From Fennellomyces sp. T-0311 (taxonomy: Eukaryota; Mucoromycota; Mucoromycetes; Mucorales; Lichtheimiaceae): a DNA stretch of 28,363 nt. This document shows, one piece after another, positions 1 to 10,766 of the stretch. A model generated the notes under the pieces. The model was not told the origin of the DNA, ran no database searches, and saw nothing but the letters and a program-made list of their open reading frames with translations. The DNA lies in contig JALLLT010000118.1 in the NCBI GenBank assembly GCA_025266875.1, forward strand, positions 1 to 28,363, given 5' to 3'. The position numbers were made by a program, and so were the translations under genes. The first letter of the stretch is position 1. Each line of letters opens with the position of its first letter.

Positions 1-240
1 GCGTACTGGGAATCGTCTGAATTTCCGAGGGAGAGACAGTTTTTTGGGAGAGACTGTTACAAACATTCTCTATTTGGAAAGAATGGTAGCACAGAGTTCG
101 AGAGTTTTGCTAAGTCTATTATCAAGAGCTTTAGGATCCATATGAGCGTTCGAAACATATTTTAATCAATATAAAATGAAATAATATGGGAGTATAAGTG
201 ATAAGAATATATATATGGTGCACGTGAGAGCTCATGTATT
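1..240. other. 3' flank of the CMC transposase gene
   Basis: AT-rich sequence downstream of the minus-strand transposase stop codon. I see no gene, no inverted end matching the far side of the element and no repeat. The window edge probably cuts the element here. Confidence 0.4.
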
Positions 241-3200
241 CTATGCCGCATCAGTCATATAAATGCTACATAAGCTGGTTTGGAGCAGATACCAGAGTGA
301 GCCGAACTTGCTAATGTTGACGACGTAATTCCCAATCATTGAGCAGCAAGGCTGTAGATCTACCACTTCGTCCAGATCCAAGCTATCAAGACGATATAAA
401 ACCTCGGCAGGGTTGGTAGGGGTTATGATGAGATTTCCAGCGAGGTCTTTGAGACACGTTGAGTATATCGAATTTGGGCAGAATGTTGTTACATCAGAGA
501 TATCGTGTATTGGCTGATATACTTTCAGATGAGCGAACTTCGTATTGTCCTGTGTAATTATATCTTTGATTTGTCCCAGAATATACACAGACGTCTCGCA
601 ATCGACGAAAAACCCAGCAACACCTTTCTTGAAGTCTTTGCAGGCAGTATTGTTGTCGGCATATTCACGATCTTTACCCAAGTAAGTCTCTGTAAAGTCC
701 TTGTGGGTGTCCATGTACTGCAAGATCGCCTCACCAGCATTTATGTGGGTGTCGTTGTCGTCCCAATAACCACCTTCGATTATATGCTGAAACATGAACT
801 GATGCTCGAAAAGAGTTAAGACATCACGCGATGGATTATGCCTATTAGTAAGAAAAATGTGTTCACGGATGAACTTGTTGAATTGTTCGCCCTTTTCACT
901 TTCATAATGGATGGCAGTTGCGAAGCGGACAAGATCGTGCTGTAAATGGTGTAAAATATACAGTTTCGATGTTCTGCTTATTACTCTTGGACATTGGTTG
1001 CTGTATGTACAGCAGAGATCCTCGACTTCCTTGATAGCGGTCGTGAATAACTTGACTTTTTGATCTACGAGCTGGATGTATGTCTCAAAGTCACCGTGTA
1101 TCTCTCCCATATATACCAAGGAGATCAGTTCGCCATGTATCACGAAGTATTTAAACCAAGCGTCAATAACAGCTTTTCTGTCACCGTCCAATGCTCGCCA
1201 CTCGTTATACCGTAGGTCATTCAAGATAATAGGAAGTTGCTGCGACATTATCTTGAAATCTCGTCCTACGAATGAGGTACTTGATAACCGCAAGCAGCTG
1301 CCCATCGTACGACCGAAAGCTTTAGAGGTGTAACTTCGTAATTTGGTTTGAAGTTGGCTGGTTTCAAGTGCATTGAGGTATTTAACCAATGAATACGTGA
1401 TATACTTTGTGACTCCAAGCATCAGACAGTGCAAAATCTCGACCAGAAGATCCTTCGTTTGATCAAAAGCACGCAACTGAAGTAGCACTTCACCGCCAGT
1501 GAGCTTAAGGCCTAATTTACCTAGGTCATTTGTGGTCTCTCGCCATTGGGGAGGAGTATGTCATGTCTACAAGTCGTGTTCGTAGTCAAGGCAGCAACAT
1601 CATCCTTGGAACGAGAAATGGCGTTGTTGTGGTCGTTGATATTTAACGTTTCATCTGCAGATCGAACGCGGTAGAAGCACTTGCGACATGGAAAATTTGC
1701 CCTTGCGCCTTTATGACATGCGAGTTCCGAGTGTCGTGCATTATCGGCAATGATAAAGTTGAGGGGCGCAATTACCAATACGTTTTCATTGCAGCTAGAG
1801 TCGTACATGATCATTCCGTCCTCTAACTGCTTAAGATCAGAAACGATATCGGCAAGCATATCCATAGCTGAGAGACACTTATGAACGCATAGGAGGAAAG
1901 TATTTTCTCTCTTGTTCCGTTCTTGTAGAGGCAGTGCAGATGGAATCATCGACCAACTATCGAATTTGTTCCATTTTTTTGAAGTGTTCCCACTGGTGTC
2001 ATCCGAGAACAGGTTAAGAGGGATAACACGGACTTTCGAGTACAACCTTTGGTCACTTGGCTTGCATCGGTATCGTGCTTCGAAGATACTGTTAGTATCT
2101 TTTAGCATGTATGGTATGTTGTCGAAAAAGGTGTCAGCATTAGGAAGAAGGACTTGACAGTGATGCTTGTATTCTTGAAGCCGGTTGTTGTGTCTGTATA
2201 GCTGAACATTGCCCATTACAAGTGGCACAAAGTGAAACTGTCGTTCTTGATTTCCGTCCAAATATTGTGAGAGCGTTACGACAGTAGAGCTGTTGCCGGA
2301 CTGCAATTAATATGCTACGCACGCATCTGCCATGACGACGTCGTTCATTGTGTAGAACCGTACAAGCTTATACAGCATTGTAGGATGACTATCACCTTCT
2401 GGGACGACGAAATCGCCTACCCAGAAATCATCTTGTCCAACGGTAACCATCGGACGTTGGAAGTATGGACAGGTATGCCATTTTCTTCCTTGTGCCAATG
2501 ATGTACACGCATCTGTCGATTTGTCGGGAAGTGCGCTAAGTCGCCCTGACAAACGAGGGTTAGCAATTAAATGCTTCACCACTTCTGACGGTGTGTACAT
2601 GTAGAGGTCGACAAGCTCCTCTACTTTCTCGTTCTCCCCGTTTGCGTTCCTTCTTGTGATGCTTATAGTCTTTTCTGTGCGGGTCATCTTGAGTTGAGGA
2701 ACTCTGTTGCTTTTATAACTCTCAGAGTTCGTTACCCAGTGCATAGTTGGGGCGGTCAACTCAGGATCCTCGCAAGCCATCTCGATCACATCTTTCACCA
2801 ATGCAAGAATTTGTCGCTTGACTGGTCGAGGGGAAAGCCAGTCATCACCGTCAAACAGTGCACGCAGACGAAACTCAAGCTGATTACCATATGGATAGTA
2901 TGGATTTGCTCCTCGAGCAACCGGTGCCGAAAAATCTAAAATGAATTCGTTCGGTTGTTCGACAAATGGTGGAGGATCCTCATACTCATCGTCGTTGGCA
3001 TCATCATCTCGTTCCTTTTTCGATAAAGAAGGTTACTCATAGTTATATATGACTTAGGTAGACCTGTGCTCTTACATCAAATACGACTCCAGTATTTACA
3101 ACCCTGTAACAATCGACGTTAGCACGAGGACGGGAATTGTCAAAGGCAAGGTTCACGGTATCATCAGAATCACTCTGTCCTGCATCGTCAAAATCACCAT

Positions 3201-3495
3201 ACTCGAGGCTTTCGTTTTGAACCTCTTGCATAGGATCACTTGACCCAGAGTTTTCGACACTCGAGTTGGGTCTATTTCCGAAAAGTTGCTCATCGGTAAG
3301 GCGCGCTGGGATCTCAATGTTAGGTACTTGTAGCCCCTTTGAGATCCTGTCCTTCAAATAATCGAGGTGCTTCTCAGTTCCCAGGTGGCGAGCACGGTTT
3401 TTCAAGATAAACTGCCCGCCACAACCACATTTGTGGTTTTTTCTCAATTGAGTGTTCATTGGCTTGCTGTTAAACTTGAACATTGAGTTCTCCAT
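241..3495 (-). pseudogene. CMC-superfamily (CACTA/Plavaka-like) transposase, degenerate
   Basis: Cut-and-paste DNA transposase. The start at 3495 opens a 144-codon exon (3495-3064) with a small zinc-finger-like motif: C23, C25, H37, H43. A 49-nt intron (3063-3015) joins it in frame to exon 2 from 3014. Exon 2 carries the catalytic blocks in family order: NLFSDDTSGN (first D), ADNARHSELACHKG with a CRKC knuckle (second D), VEILHCLMLGVTKY, then HYESEKGEQFNKFIREH (E) and TNRHNPSRD. Damage: an in-frame TAA at 2307-2309, and a one-base frame change just upstream of 1520, where the good reading moves to a frame giving LGKLGLKLTGGEVLLQLRAF. A 63-nt GTACGG...TTGCAG segment around the TAA could instead be an in-frame intron, leaving only the frameshift. 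The C-terminal ~140 residues are unassigned. The family is recognised from the D/D/E context; the exact clade is uncertain. Confidence 0.75.
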
Positions 3496-4320
3496 TGTGT
3501 GTGTGTAGAGTGAACGAGGGACAAATTTAAAAAGCAGCGCGCAGCAAATTATCTCTAAACTCCTTTCTTTCACTCCTTCCTTTTCAACTATCAAAAAACC
3601 CGTCTTCTTATTGCTTAATAAATTGTAAGTCGATTGTGTGATTGTCTAATCCCACCCATTCAAATAACTAATTACGGTTATTATAGGTTAGGTTTTAAGC
3701 TAAATGCAACTTCCATACAGACAATAAGGTAAACGAACTTGAATCTCTAGAATTTTACTTTTAATAGGCTGTACGGTTTCTGTTACTCTATCATGGTAAG
3801 CTTCATTAAAACTTATTGTAGACTTCCTACTAATTGCAAGTTTTGTTTTAAGATGTATGGTCCTATTAATATATCATGGTAAGCTTTATCAAAAGTTATA
3901 GCAAAATTTATGTTAACAGTAAGTTTCGTTTTAGAACGTAAATATCGTGTTCGTGAAAATAGGATGTCCTTATCGATTGATGAGAGGCGACTGACACATC
4001 ATTAGTAGGAACAATGCTTGAATGGCTGAAATGATCGGCCAAACGCGTCGAAAGGTCAACAGACTGCAAGCGAGTTCTAGTGATATTTACTGTCTAGCCT
4101 TTTTTTATGAATAAAAAAGATCAGTCAGGACATCGTCTCTTTAGTACCCCAACAGTATACCACATGACTCCTCACATCGCCGTAAAAGGCAATTCTGCCT
4201 CCTCTCTTTTTTTTACTAACTCCAAATGGCAATTCCGTATTTGGATACCCACACCTCTGGGGGTGTAGACTATTTTCAATTTGCGTTTCTCTCTCTCTTT
4301 TCTGGAATAAATCTCTCCTA
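3496..4320. other. Gene-free interval between CMC and hAT elements
   Basis: No coding signal is visible. It contains an imperfect 83-bp-period direct repeat (3789-3942), short hairpins (for example TCCAAAT...ATTTGGA near 4221) and pyrimidine runs. It presumably includes the 5' flank and promoter of the CMC gene, but I could not find terminal inverted repeats. Confidence 0.4.
3789..3942. repeat. Two-copy imperfect tandem repeat, period 83 bp
   Basis: Both copies begin TATCATGGTAAGCTT (3789 and 3872) and both end in a GTTTTAAGATGTA or GTTTTAGAACGTA-like stretch. About 70% of the intervening bases agree by eye. This looks like an old local duplication, not a transposon end. Confidence 0.6.
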
Positions 4321-4321
4321 T

Positions 4322-4496
4322 TAGGGTCTCACAAAATACCTGACTACCCGTACCCGGCCCGTTACCCGATGCTTCGGGTCGGGTACGGGTCCACTGATGC
4401 CCGACCCGTTCAGTTTTCGGGTCTTTTACAGAGACCCGACCCGACCCGTTCAGTTTTCGGGTCTTTTACAGAGACCCGACCCGACCCGTAAAGCCT
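4322..4496. repeat. G/C-rich (A)CCCG-repeat end, probable hAT subterminal region
   Basis: Starts TAGGGTCTCACAAAATACC and continues into dense repeats of CCCGACCCG, CCCGTACCCG and the complementary CGGGTCGGGT, in both orientations. It lies about 230 bp beyond the 3' end of the minus-strand hAT gene, where the element's terminus should be. A similar block in the opposite orientation ends in ATACCCTAA at 9099. The 8-bp flanks of the two blocks do not match, so a single intact element from 4322 to 9099 is not proven. Confidence 0.5.
4401..4480. repeat. Exact 40-bp tandem duplication with internal hairpin
   Basis: 4401-4440 and 4441-4480 are identical. Each copy contains the 7-bp stem CGGGTCT/AGACCCG around a 7-nt loop (first copy near 4419-4439). 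Perfect identity implies a recent duplication or homogenisation. The duplication sits inside the G/C-rich hAT end and doubles a possible transposase-binding hairpin. Confidence 0.9.
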
Positions 4497-4726
4497 TATG
4501 TAAGTGTGGTATAGATTGAGAAGTAGGTAGCAATGGATTTGTAGATTATAAAAATAGAATGTAACAGCACATAATAGTATTACGCTTGATGTACAAGCTT
4601 CAATTACGAGTATAAGTATCTTATGGTGTTTATTTATATCAGCTATGCATAATGCAGCACGGTCATGCCTTTTTTTAAAAAAAAAACTGGAAAGTGAAAA
4701 AATTTATTCTTTTAAAAAAACACTTT

Positions 4727-6846
4727 CTATTTACGAGCTTCGTATTTCTCCCAAGAGTCCAAGATCATAAGCCTCTTGAGGAGGTCTGGCTGCATGCGAT
4801 TTCTTGTGTACGGCAGCATGAGGCGCGCCGACGAAAAACTGCGCTCTGCTGGCGTCGACGTTGCCGGAATCGCCAAGTAATGGCGCGCCATCCTCGAAAG
4901 GTTCGGCCATCGTCGCGAGTTCCCTTTCCAGTAATCGAGCTCGGCATTTTTGTGCTGGGGGCGCGGCAGCATGTTTCGCTCGGCAATGTAGTCCTCGAGC
5001 TCGTCGACCAGTTCCGTTCCTACCCCGTACTTCTTCATGAAGCGCGCCATTGCGTCGTCCTCCATGAAACCCTCCGGCACCTCTGGTCGGTATGTCGCCC
5101 AGCGCTCTTCGACACTTCTACGACCAAGTTCTCTCCATTCCTCCTCCCAGCCGGAACTTGCCCACCAACGGTATTTGAGCCGCGGATCCAGTGCGGTGGC
5201 GATCGCGTACACGTCGGTATCATCGGTCTTGATATAGTAGCTCTTGAGCTTGTCCTTACCAATGGAACAAGCAAAGGCAACATCTGGGATCTCGTCCTCG
5301 ATTGTCTCGAGATGGTCGAGCAGGTCATTGTACTCGACAATGACTTTGTTGATGGTGGGGTAGGTACTGCCGGAAACGTTCTCCATTACTTCCTGAAACT
5401 TGCCGAGGAGCGACGCAACTTGCTCCAGATACTGCCAGTCTTCATTCTCCAGCTGGCAATCTCTAAGGTCGTCGAACAATCGAGTTACCGCATGGTACGG
5501 CATTCGCAGCAACAGAGCACGCTGTACCATCTGGAACATAGAATTCCACCGAATACGAACGTCGCGGGAAAGGATGAGTCTGGGGCATCCATGGGCAGCA
5601 CAAAAGCGGAAGAACTCCTCTCTCTTTGCAGAGGATGCTCTGAAAAGGTACGTGTCAGTAGATGTTTTTTGTGTATATCGCTAAAACTGTACCTTATCTT
5701 GACGATACCCTTGTGCAATCGCTTGATGGCGGATGGTCGGGCAGGGTCCAGTCTTGGATCCAGTGTAGCTTCTGGATTATGGCTACCAGCTGGTTCATTG
5801 AGGTCTTCTTCGCCCTCGTCACGGTCTGGTGGTGGGGCAGCAAGTCCGACGTCAAGTATCTGCTGCACTGCCAAGTTAATGACACGCCCCAAACATGCAA
5901 TGCGATTCTTGGCGGCACAGAATTCCAATCTGCATTAAAACTGTTATTAGGAAATTTGTTACCAAGGATTATGTCAACGCTTACCCATTCGCCATCGCAA
6001 ATGTTTCGAGGTATTTGGCCATGCTCAGCATGTTGAATGCGTTATCGGTCGTAATGGTAAACAGCTTATCAACGATGTCATACTCTTTCAGCAATGCTAC
6101 AAATGCATCCTTCAGGTTTTCACCAGTATGCGCACCGTCGATTGGATGGAAGCCAATTACCAGCTCATGCGGCTGCCACGAGTCTGCATCGATCCAATGC
6201 GCCGTAACACCAAGGAATTCTTCTTAGAAGGGACTGGTCCAGGCATCGATGGTAAACGAGATCTTGTCAACCTTTGCGAAAATGGCAGTGATTTGTTTGA
6301 CCACTTCAATATGTCGCTCGGCGAGCTAATTAGAGCAGCTACATTAATATTTCTTCTTCATGATATAGAGTTGTCCATTACCTTTCGACCGATTGTATCG
6401 GCACTGGGGAGCTTGATCGCATGTAGATTGGGGGCACCTTGCACATGGTTCAGCAATACCTGGAATTCTGGGCTCTGTACAATCGCCAATGGCAAGCGGG
6501 ATCGGACTAGGAGTCGCAAAATGTTGTTGATGAATTCATCCCAACTGAAGACTCGTGGGCGCTTCGCGTTATTCAACATCTTGTCTAGCGTCCGAGTGCG
6601 GCGTTGCCATCGTTGACACCTCCAGAAACATTGTGCTTTCGCAGCAGATGTTTTTTGATCGTCGAGGTGTTTCCATCTTTTCCATGGACGACTTGCCGCA
6701 TCCAGGATAAAGGCATGCATCTTGTCACCTGCACGCTTACCCCAGTTGCCATAAGGATCCAAGATCCTCCGAACTCGACGATGCGTTGGACGCAAGGCTT
6801 GAGGTTCCTCATCAACGATGCTGTCAACGTCATCATCGAACGTTTC
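4727..6846 (-). pseudogene. hAT-superfamily transposase, nearly intact but broken
   Basis: hAT transposase. Exons resolved by splice signals and frame: 6846?-6382, 6325-5985, 5929-5693, 5639-4727; introns of 56, 55 and 53 nt. Diagnostic blocks: FTIDAWTSP (first catalytic D), GAHTGENLKDAF, TITTDNAFNM (second D), KNRIACLGRVINLAVQ, VRIRWNSMFQMVQRAL, and the C-terminal dimerisation/insertion domain with RRWPNLSRMARHYLAIPAT followed by STPAERSFSS. Defects: an in-frame TAA at 6224-6226 right after TSP, and the BED-type zinc finger near 6600-6690 matches the family only in a shifted frame (NTSTIKKHLLRKH), although the unshifted frame stays open throughout. No ATG opens the first exon: a TGA at 6847-6849 precedes it, so an upstream exon or loss of the start is likely. 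The coding part is visibly richer in G+C than its flanks. Confidence 0.85.
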
Positions 6847-7465
6847 TCATCGTTGATAAATGCTTGCTGTATAGAAGGATCCGATAAGTATCACGATCAC
6901 TATCAAACCAAGAATGAGGTTACCTCTTGGGAGTCAAGATCAACTCCTCTTCACCAAAGCGTTGGTTGGAGCTGGAGCTGGAGTGGGAGCCGGCGTGTAG
7001 ACATGGTTACAGTTAATGCAAGTGGAACTGGATAATGTATCACAAGTGATGGTGTCTTTACTGGTAAGTGACTCTCGTATTTATAGTGATGATAAACGGA
7101 TCGTACCGGAACCAGATACTCTTTACAGAAACCAATCGTTGCATCGTGTCATTGTGGATAATTTTACTGTTCATTATGTTTAACGAAGTGGATGGATGCA
7201 CTCCTTTACAATAAATTCAAGTGGTTTCCATCAGTTTTTGCATTGGTTTAAGCCTGGATCAAACATTATGAAACCAGGTACACCAATTGGATGGATCATA
7301 CCTTTTGTTTCAGTTATAGCAATGTCGGTGAATGTTTATGCAGATTTTGGCAGCGGATAAACTCGCAGGTCGTATCAAACAGCAACAATACGTAACGATG
7401 TCAGTACTTTACAACATATTAATCTCACTCAATACAATGTTACGCGCTCAAGCTACCAAACGCAT

Positions 7466-7539
7466 AGAAGCCCATCACTATATGCGTCCTCGAGTACATA
7501 TTGTACGTACCGATTTTGCACATATAGCTATGGGCTTCT
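7466..7539. other. Long palindrome A (possible structured RNA or cruciform)
   Basis: Arms 7466-7484 and 7521-7539 are 19 bp and complementary at all but two adjacent positions (AGAAGCCCATCACTATATG against CATATAGCTATGGGCTTCT). The 36-nt interior holds TCGAGTACATATTGTA at 7490-7505, itself partly self-complementary. A counterpart lies at 8483-8560. The function is unknown. Confidence 0.75.
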
Positions 7540-8482
7540 GATTTTCAAAATAGCAAGGTAATGAGTGTGACATGAACCGCGGCACTTCTTTTTAATCCCC
7601 AACTTAACAATCCCGTTCAAAACAACATTAATTATGCGATGCTCCCAAAACTTCGTCGTAATTATTAATAATCCTGCCAGTTCCCTCAAGCAGCGACTCT
7701 TTGTTTCAGATAGTTCTGGTTTCTTGCAATCGCCGCCAGGAACAGGAATAGCAATCCACACAACATTACAATCTCTACTCCCTGTCCCATTTGGTTCCTC
7801 ACGCCAGTTTCTTCTGTTATTAATTCGGCATTAACGACATATAGCATTGCACCTTTTTCTATGACTTATTGCTGATATGACGCCATCGCTATTGTGCTTT
7901 ATGTAGACGTACTGAATTAGTACACAAACCACAGCAGTTCGCACTTCACAAACTTATCAAACATATTGATATCTGTCATATTCCCGACATACACCATCAT
8001 CCATGGTTACATGCTTTTCCTTAGTCCTTGTTTATATCCGTTGTTATTGAGACATCAACAACCGTACAGTTATCGATTGCCTTATTCGCTTGCATGTGCA
8101 ACCTTGATCCGGCTTTACCAATCATGCAGGGCAACTCCATTAACTAAGGCTCTGTATGACCTTCGGCCTTATTAACATTAGACGGCAAGGTCATTAGAGA
8201 CTCGGCGATAACATGGATCTTTGGACTATTAGACAAAAGTATTCATCTTCTCCGTCCCGACTCATCATCATTATAAATAGAGAGTAGTTTTCCTCAATAA
8301 AACATTATCTTATTTTTGGTCTCGTCTTTCGAAAGTCTTTTTCTCATTAAGCGATACCACAATATCAGAAACACCAATTATGTCAACCTCGTTTATGTTT
8401 CAGCCATAGCAATACAAGGCAGCCATTTGCATTTTTCACTTATGATGCCATACATATGCACAGTCGTCTCGTATAAACGCAA

Positions 8483-8560
8483 AAAAGGGCTCATCGCCGG
8501 TGCACAGTCGTCGAGTACACATTGTATCTCGATGCTCGCGCACCAACGATAAGCCCTTTT
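8483..8560. other. Long palindrome B, relative of palindrome A
   Basis: Nested stems: AAAAGGGCTCATCG (8483-8496) with CGATAAGCCCTTTT (8547-8560, one mismatch); GGTGC (8499) with GCACC (8540); and TCGAGTACA (8511) with TGTA-T-CTCGA (8523-8532). The apical core TCGAGTACACATTGTA matches the core of palindrome A at 15 of 16 bases, while the arms differ in sequence but keep complementarity. Confidence 0.75.
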
Positions 8561-8980
8561 CTGAAACTTTTCATTCTTACACAAGATCAATAACTTGGTG
8601 ACAGACCCTTAATTCCGCTAATTAATTAATCAGCCACAACACTTTTGTTTCTTGCCAATACCAAGTGCATCACCTTCAGCAATGCAGCCTCGACTTTTCA
8701 ACCCCAATTACATCTCCATTTCAGTTACTAGCTTCTCATGATTATAACGTGCGACATTTGCAACAATAAATAAGACACATCTTTTTAACATATGCTAATG
8801 CCTTAAAATTCTGCATTTGTTTCTAATTCATTCCATTTCACACCAACATATATCTGTTTCACACTGGCATATATCCATTTTTCACCAATACCATGATTTT
8901 CATATTTGAGTGCTGTCCTGAAGAGTGTAATTCCCCAAAAAATTATTACTTTCGCTAATTGTGCCAAGTCATTGCATCTA

Positions 8981-9099
8981 TTCTTCTCGGGTCGGGTATC
9001 AGGTATGGGCCTTCGGATCTTACAGGTCTTTTACGGGTACGGGTCGACTTCTTCAAAGTCAGGTACGAGTCAGCCGATACCCGAAATGCGATACCCTAA
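8981..9099. repeat. Second GGGTCGGGTA-type block, inverted relative to 4322-4496
   Basis: Carries GGGTCGGGTATCAGGTATGG, TTTTACGGGTACGGGTCG and AGTCAGGTACGAGTCAGC, and ends GCGATACCCTAA. Read on the other strand it begins TTAGGGTAT, resembling the TTAGGGTCT start at 4321. This composition suits the opposite end of a hAT element. Without a matching 8-bp duplication I treat the pairing as tentative. Confidence 0.45.
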
Positions 9100-9100
9100 T

Positions 9101-9437
9101 TGGAATGGAAAGGACTTGGAACAACTCAGACACTGGAATAGATATAGACATGGAGCAACTTGAAGTAGATATGGAATGGATATGAAACAGCTCAGATAGT
9201 GAATCAGAACAGACGCGGAATGGATATGAAACAACTTAGAGAGTGGATCGGAACAGACATGGAATGGACATAGGACAGCTTAGACAGTGGAATGGGACAG
9301 ATGTGAAACGATTATAGAACAAGCCAAACATTGAAATGGGACAGTTGTGGGATGATTACAAAACAACCCAGACAGCGGAATGGAATGATATGGAATTGTG
9401 CCAGTATGAAACAGTATAACTCAGGCAAAATGATGGA
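9101..9437. repeat. Degenerate ~50-bp repeats (GGAATGGATATG..ACAGCTCAGA)
   Basis: The phrases GGAATGGATATGAAACAGCTCAG, AACAACTTAGAGAGTGGA, GACAGCTTAGACAGTGGAA and ACAACCCAGACAGCGGAATG recur at roughly 50-60 bp spacing with many substitutions. This looks like an old minisatellite that grades into the sharper 20-bp array downstream. No coding signal. Confidence 0.6.
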
Positions 9438-9577
9438 ATAATACAGTCAGTAGAGGGATAACACAGTCAGTAGAGGGATAATACAGTTAGTAGAGGGATA
9501 ATACAGTCAGTAGAGGGATAATACAGTCAGTAGAGGGATAATACAGTTAGTAGAGGGATAATACAGACAGTAAGGGG
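9438..9577. repeat. 20-bp minisatellite, seven units
   Basis: Unit ATAATACAGTCAGTAGAGGG, repeated head to tail from 9438 with exact 20-bp spacing. Units differ by C/T at the GTCAG or GTTAG position, by ATAACACAG in unit 2, and by ACAGACAGTAAGGGG in the last. Variation alternates between two unit types, suggesting slippage or unequal exchange in blocks. Confidence 0.95.
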
Positions 9578-9743
9578 ATCCCTTTTTTTATGCGTGCTTA
9601 AAGCATTGAGTTTTATATCAGACCATGTCACAGTAAAGGCATCCCAAATTTGAGAATTTCATAGCAAGTTCCATAAGGAAGGCTTCTGATTGACTGAGAT
9701 CTGAAATTCTATGAAACTGAACATTTCTCAGAACTTCCTGTAG

Positions 9744-10766
9744 GTGAAGTCGATTGTTGAGATAGCCAAAGCAAAGCACAGCATAGGAGCGGTATGCCAA
9801 AAGGCTTACAGAAGCAGAATTCAAAGACAGCGTTGCTTAACCATTAAGGATATAAGAAGTCAAAATAGTAATAAAGATGCATCATTACCAACCTCTTTTA
9901 TTACATCCATTATGTCTTTGCAACTTTTCACCTCCGAAATGGAAGAGATTCTGTACGAATTCGTACTCCCTGCCAACTATGATCCTGATGAAGAGTTCAC
10001 AATCCGCAATAAAGCCGTAACCAACAACCTCAACAGTGAAAGCGACAGTGAAAGTGACAGTGATGACGACGACGACAGTGAAGAAATGGAAATAGAAGAC
10101 CAGTATCAAGTCATCAGCCAGGAATATGACTTTGTCATAAATGGGCTGCAGCCATTATACTCAATGATGAAGGCATCAGCTCTGCGCGTAGTAGCTGAAA
10201 AGGACCTTTCGGAATATTTGGATTCCGTTACCTTAGCTCTAAAATACCATCACCATCGGCGGTATTACGTGCAAAATCCTGTACTATGAAGGAGCCGTTT
10301 ATATGTGTCAACATTTCCCAGGTAAGGCCAAGAAGCTAGATACCTTGGTGAGACTTCAAATTTCAGTCGGCCGAAGTGGAAACACGGCAATATACTTGGG
10401 TGAGGTGATCATGTTTTTCTCCCACAAGTACCGAGGTATGCGTTTGTACAAGCAGAACGTGCGCGTCTAAACTCAGTTTTTGATAGACGAAGATGAACGG
10501 CTTCTTTGCTTAGTTCGCCTGTATGGAAATGTCGAGCTGACTGAGTATGGGTCAGCTAGTGGGCGTGGGCGCAGACACAGAATTCCATATACAACCTCGT
10601 GCATTCCAGAAGCGCATCTAACCGACAAGACAATTGTCACCAATGCCCAGAACATTAGGAATTATGCCGGGCTTCTTACTTCCACTAGCACAACTCACTC
10701 ATATATCATATATCCCGAAATGATACCAGGCACCATTAGTATAGGAACAGTTAATCAAGTTAATTA
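9744..10766 (+). pseudogene. Broken gene remnant with acidic segment, family unknown
   Basis: The first open stretch, 9744-10289 (181 codons), includes FTSEMEEILYEFVLPANYD and a strongly acidic run of Ser/Asp/Glu (about residues 96-120). Near 10,250 the plausible reading moves one frame to give ILYYEGAVYMCQHFPGKAKK, RLQISVGRSGNTAIYLGEVI and MFFSHKYRG. It crosses one in-frame TAA at 10,468 and continues with DEDERLLCLVRLYGNVELTE and HRIPYTTSCIP until 10,766. The alternation of beta-strand-like LGEVIMFF and CLVRLYGNVE segments resembles C-terminal accessory domains of fungal CMC transposases, but that is only an impression. No catalytic block is present. I would not assign a function. Confidence 0.4.

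Larger units (their letters stand above)
6850..8980. other. Long non-coding interval with two related palindromes
   Basis: No convincing gene. The frames that are open here are under 85 codons, unrelated to any family I know and rich in rare-looking residues. It contains two nested palindromes (7466-7539 and 8483-8560) whose upstream 100-150 bp also look distantly related (both have GTTTCAG..ATAGCAAT about 90-160 bp upstream). There is a TATAAATAGAG box at about 8273 followed by AATAAA at about 8298. It may be the 5' part of the hAT element or an unrelated insertion. Confidence 0.4.

Noticed and set aside
4321..4327. TTAGGGT as a telomere repeat
   Set aside because: Only one copy; better explained as a transposon end beginning TAGGG.
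8273..8345. TATAAATAGAG plus AATAAA as an LTR retrotransposon promoter/polyA pair
   Set aside because: No TG...CA ends, duplicated copy, primer-binding site or reverse transcriptase frame was found in the window.
4322..9099. One intact 4.8-kb hAT element
   Set aside because: The end blocks are similar in composition but the flanking 8 bp differ (CTCTCCTA against TTGGAATG), so the pairing is unproven.
9438..9577. CRISPR-like array
   Set aside because: Units are directly abutting 20-mers without spacers, in a eukaryotic context; it is a minisatellite.
9618..9824. Minus-strand frame opposite the start of the orphan remnant
   Set aside because: It overlaps the other coding candidate and has no recognisable motif.
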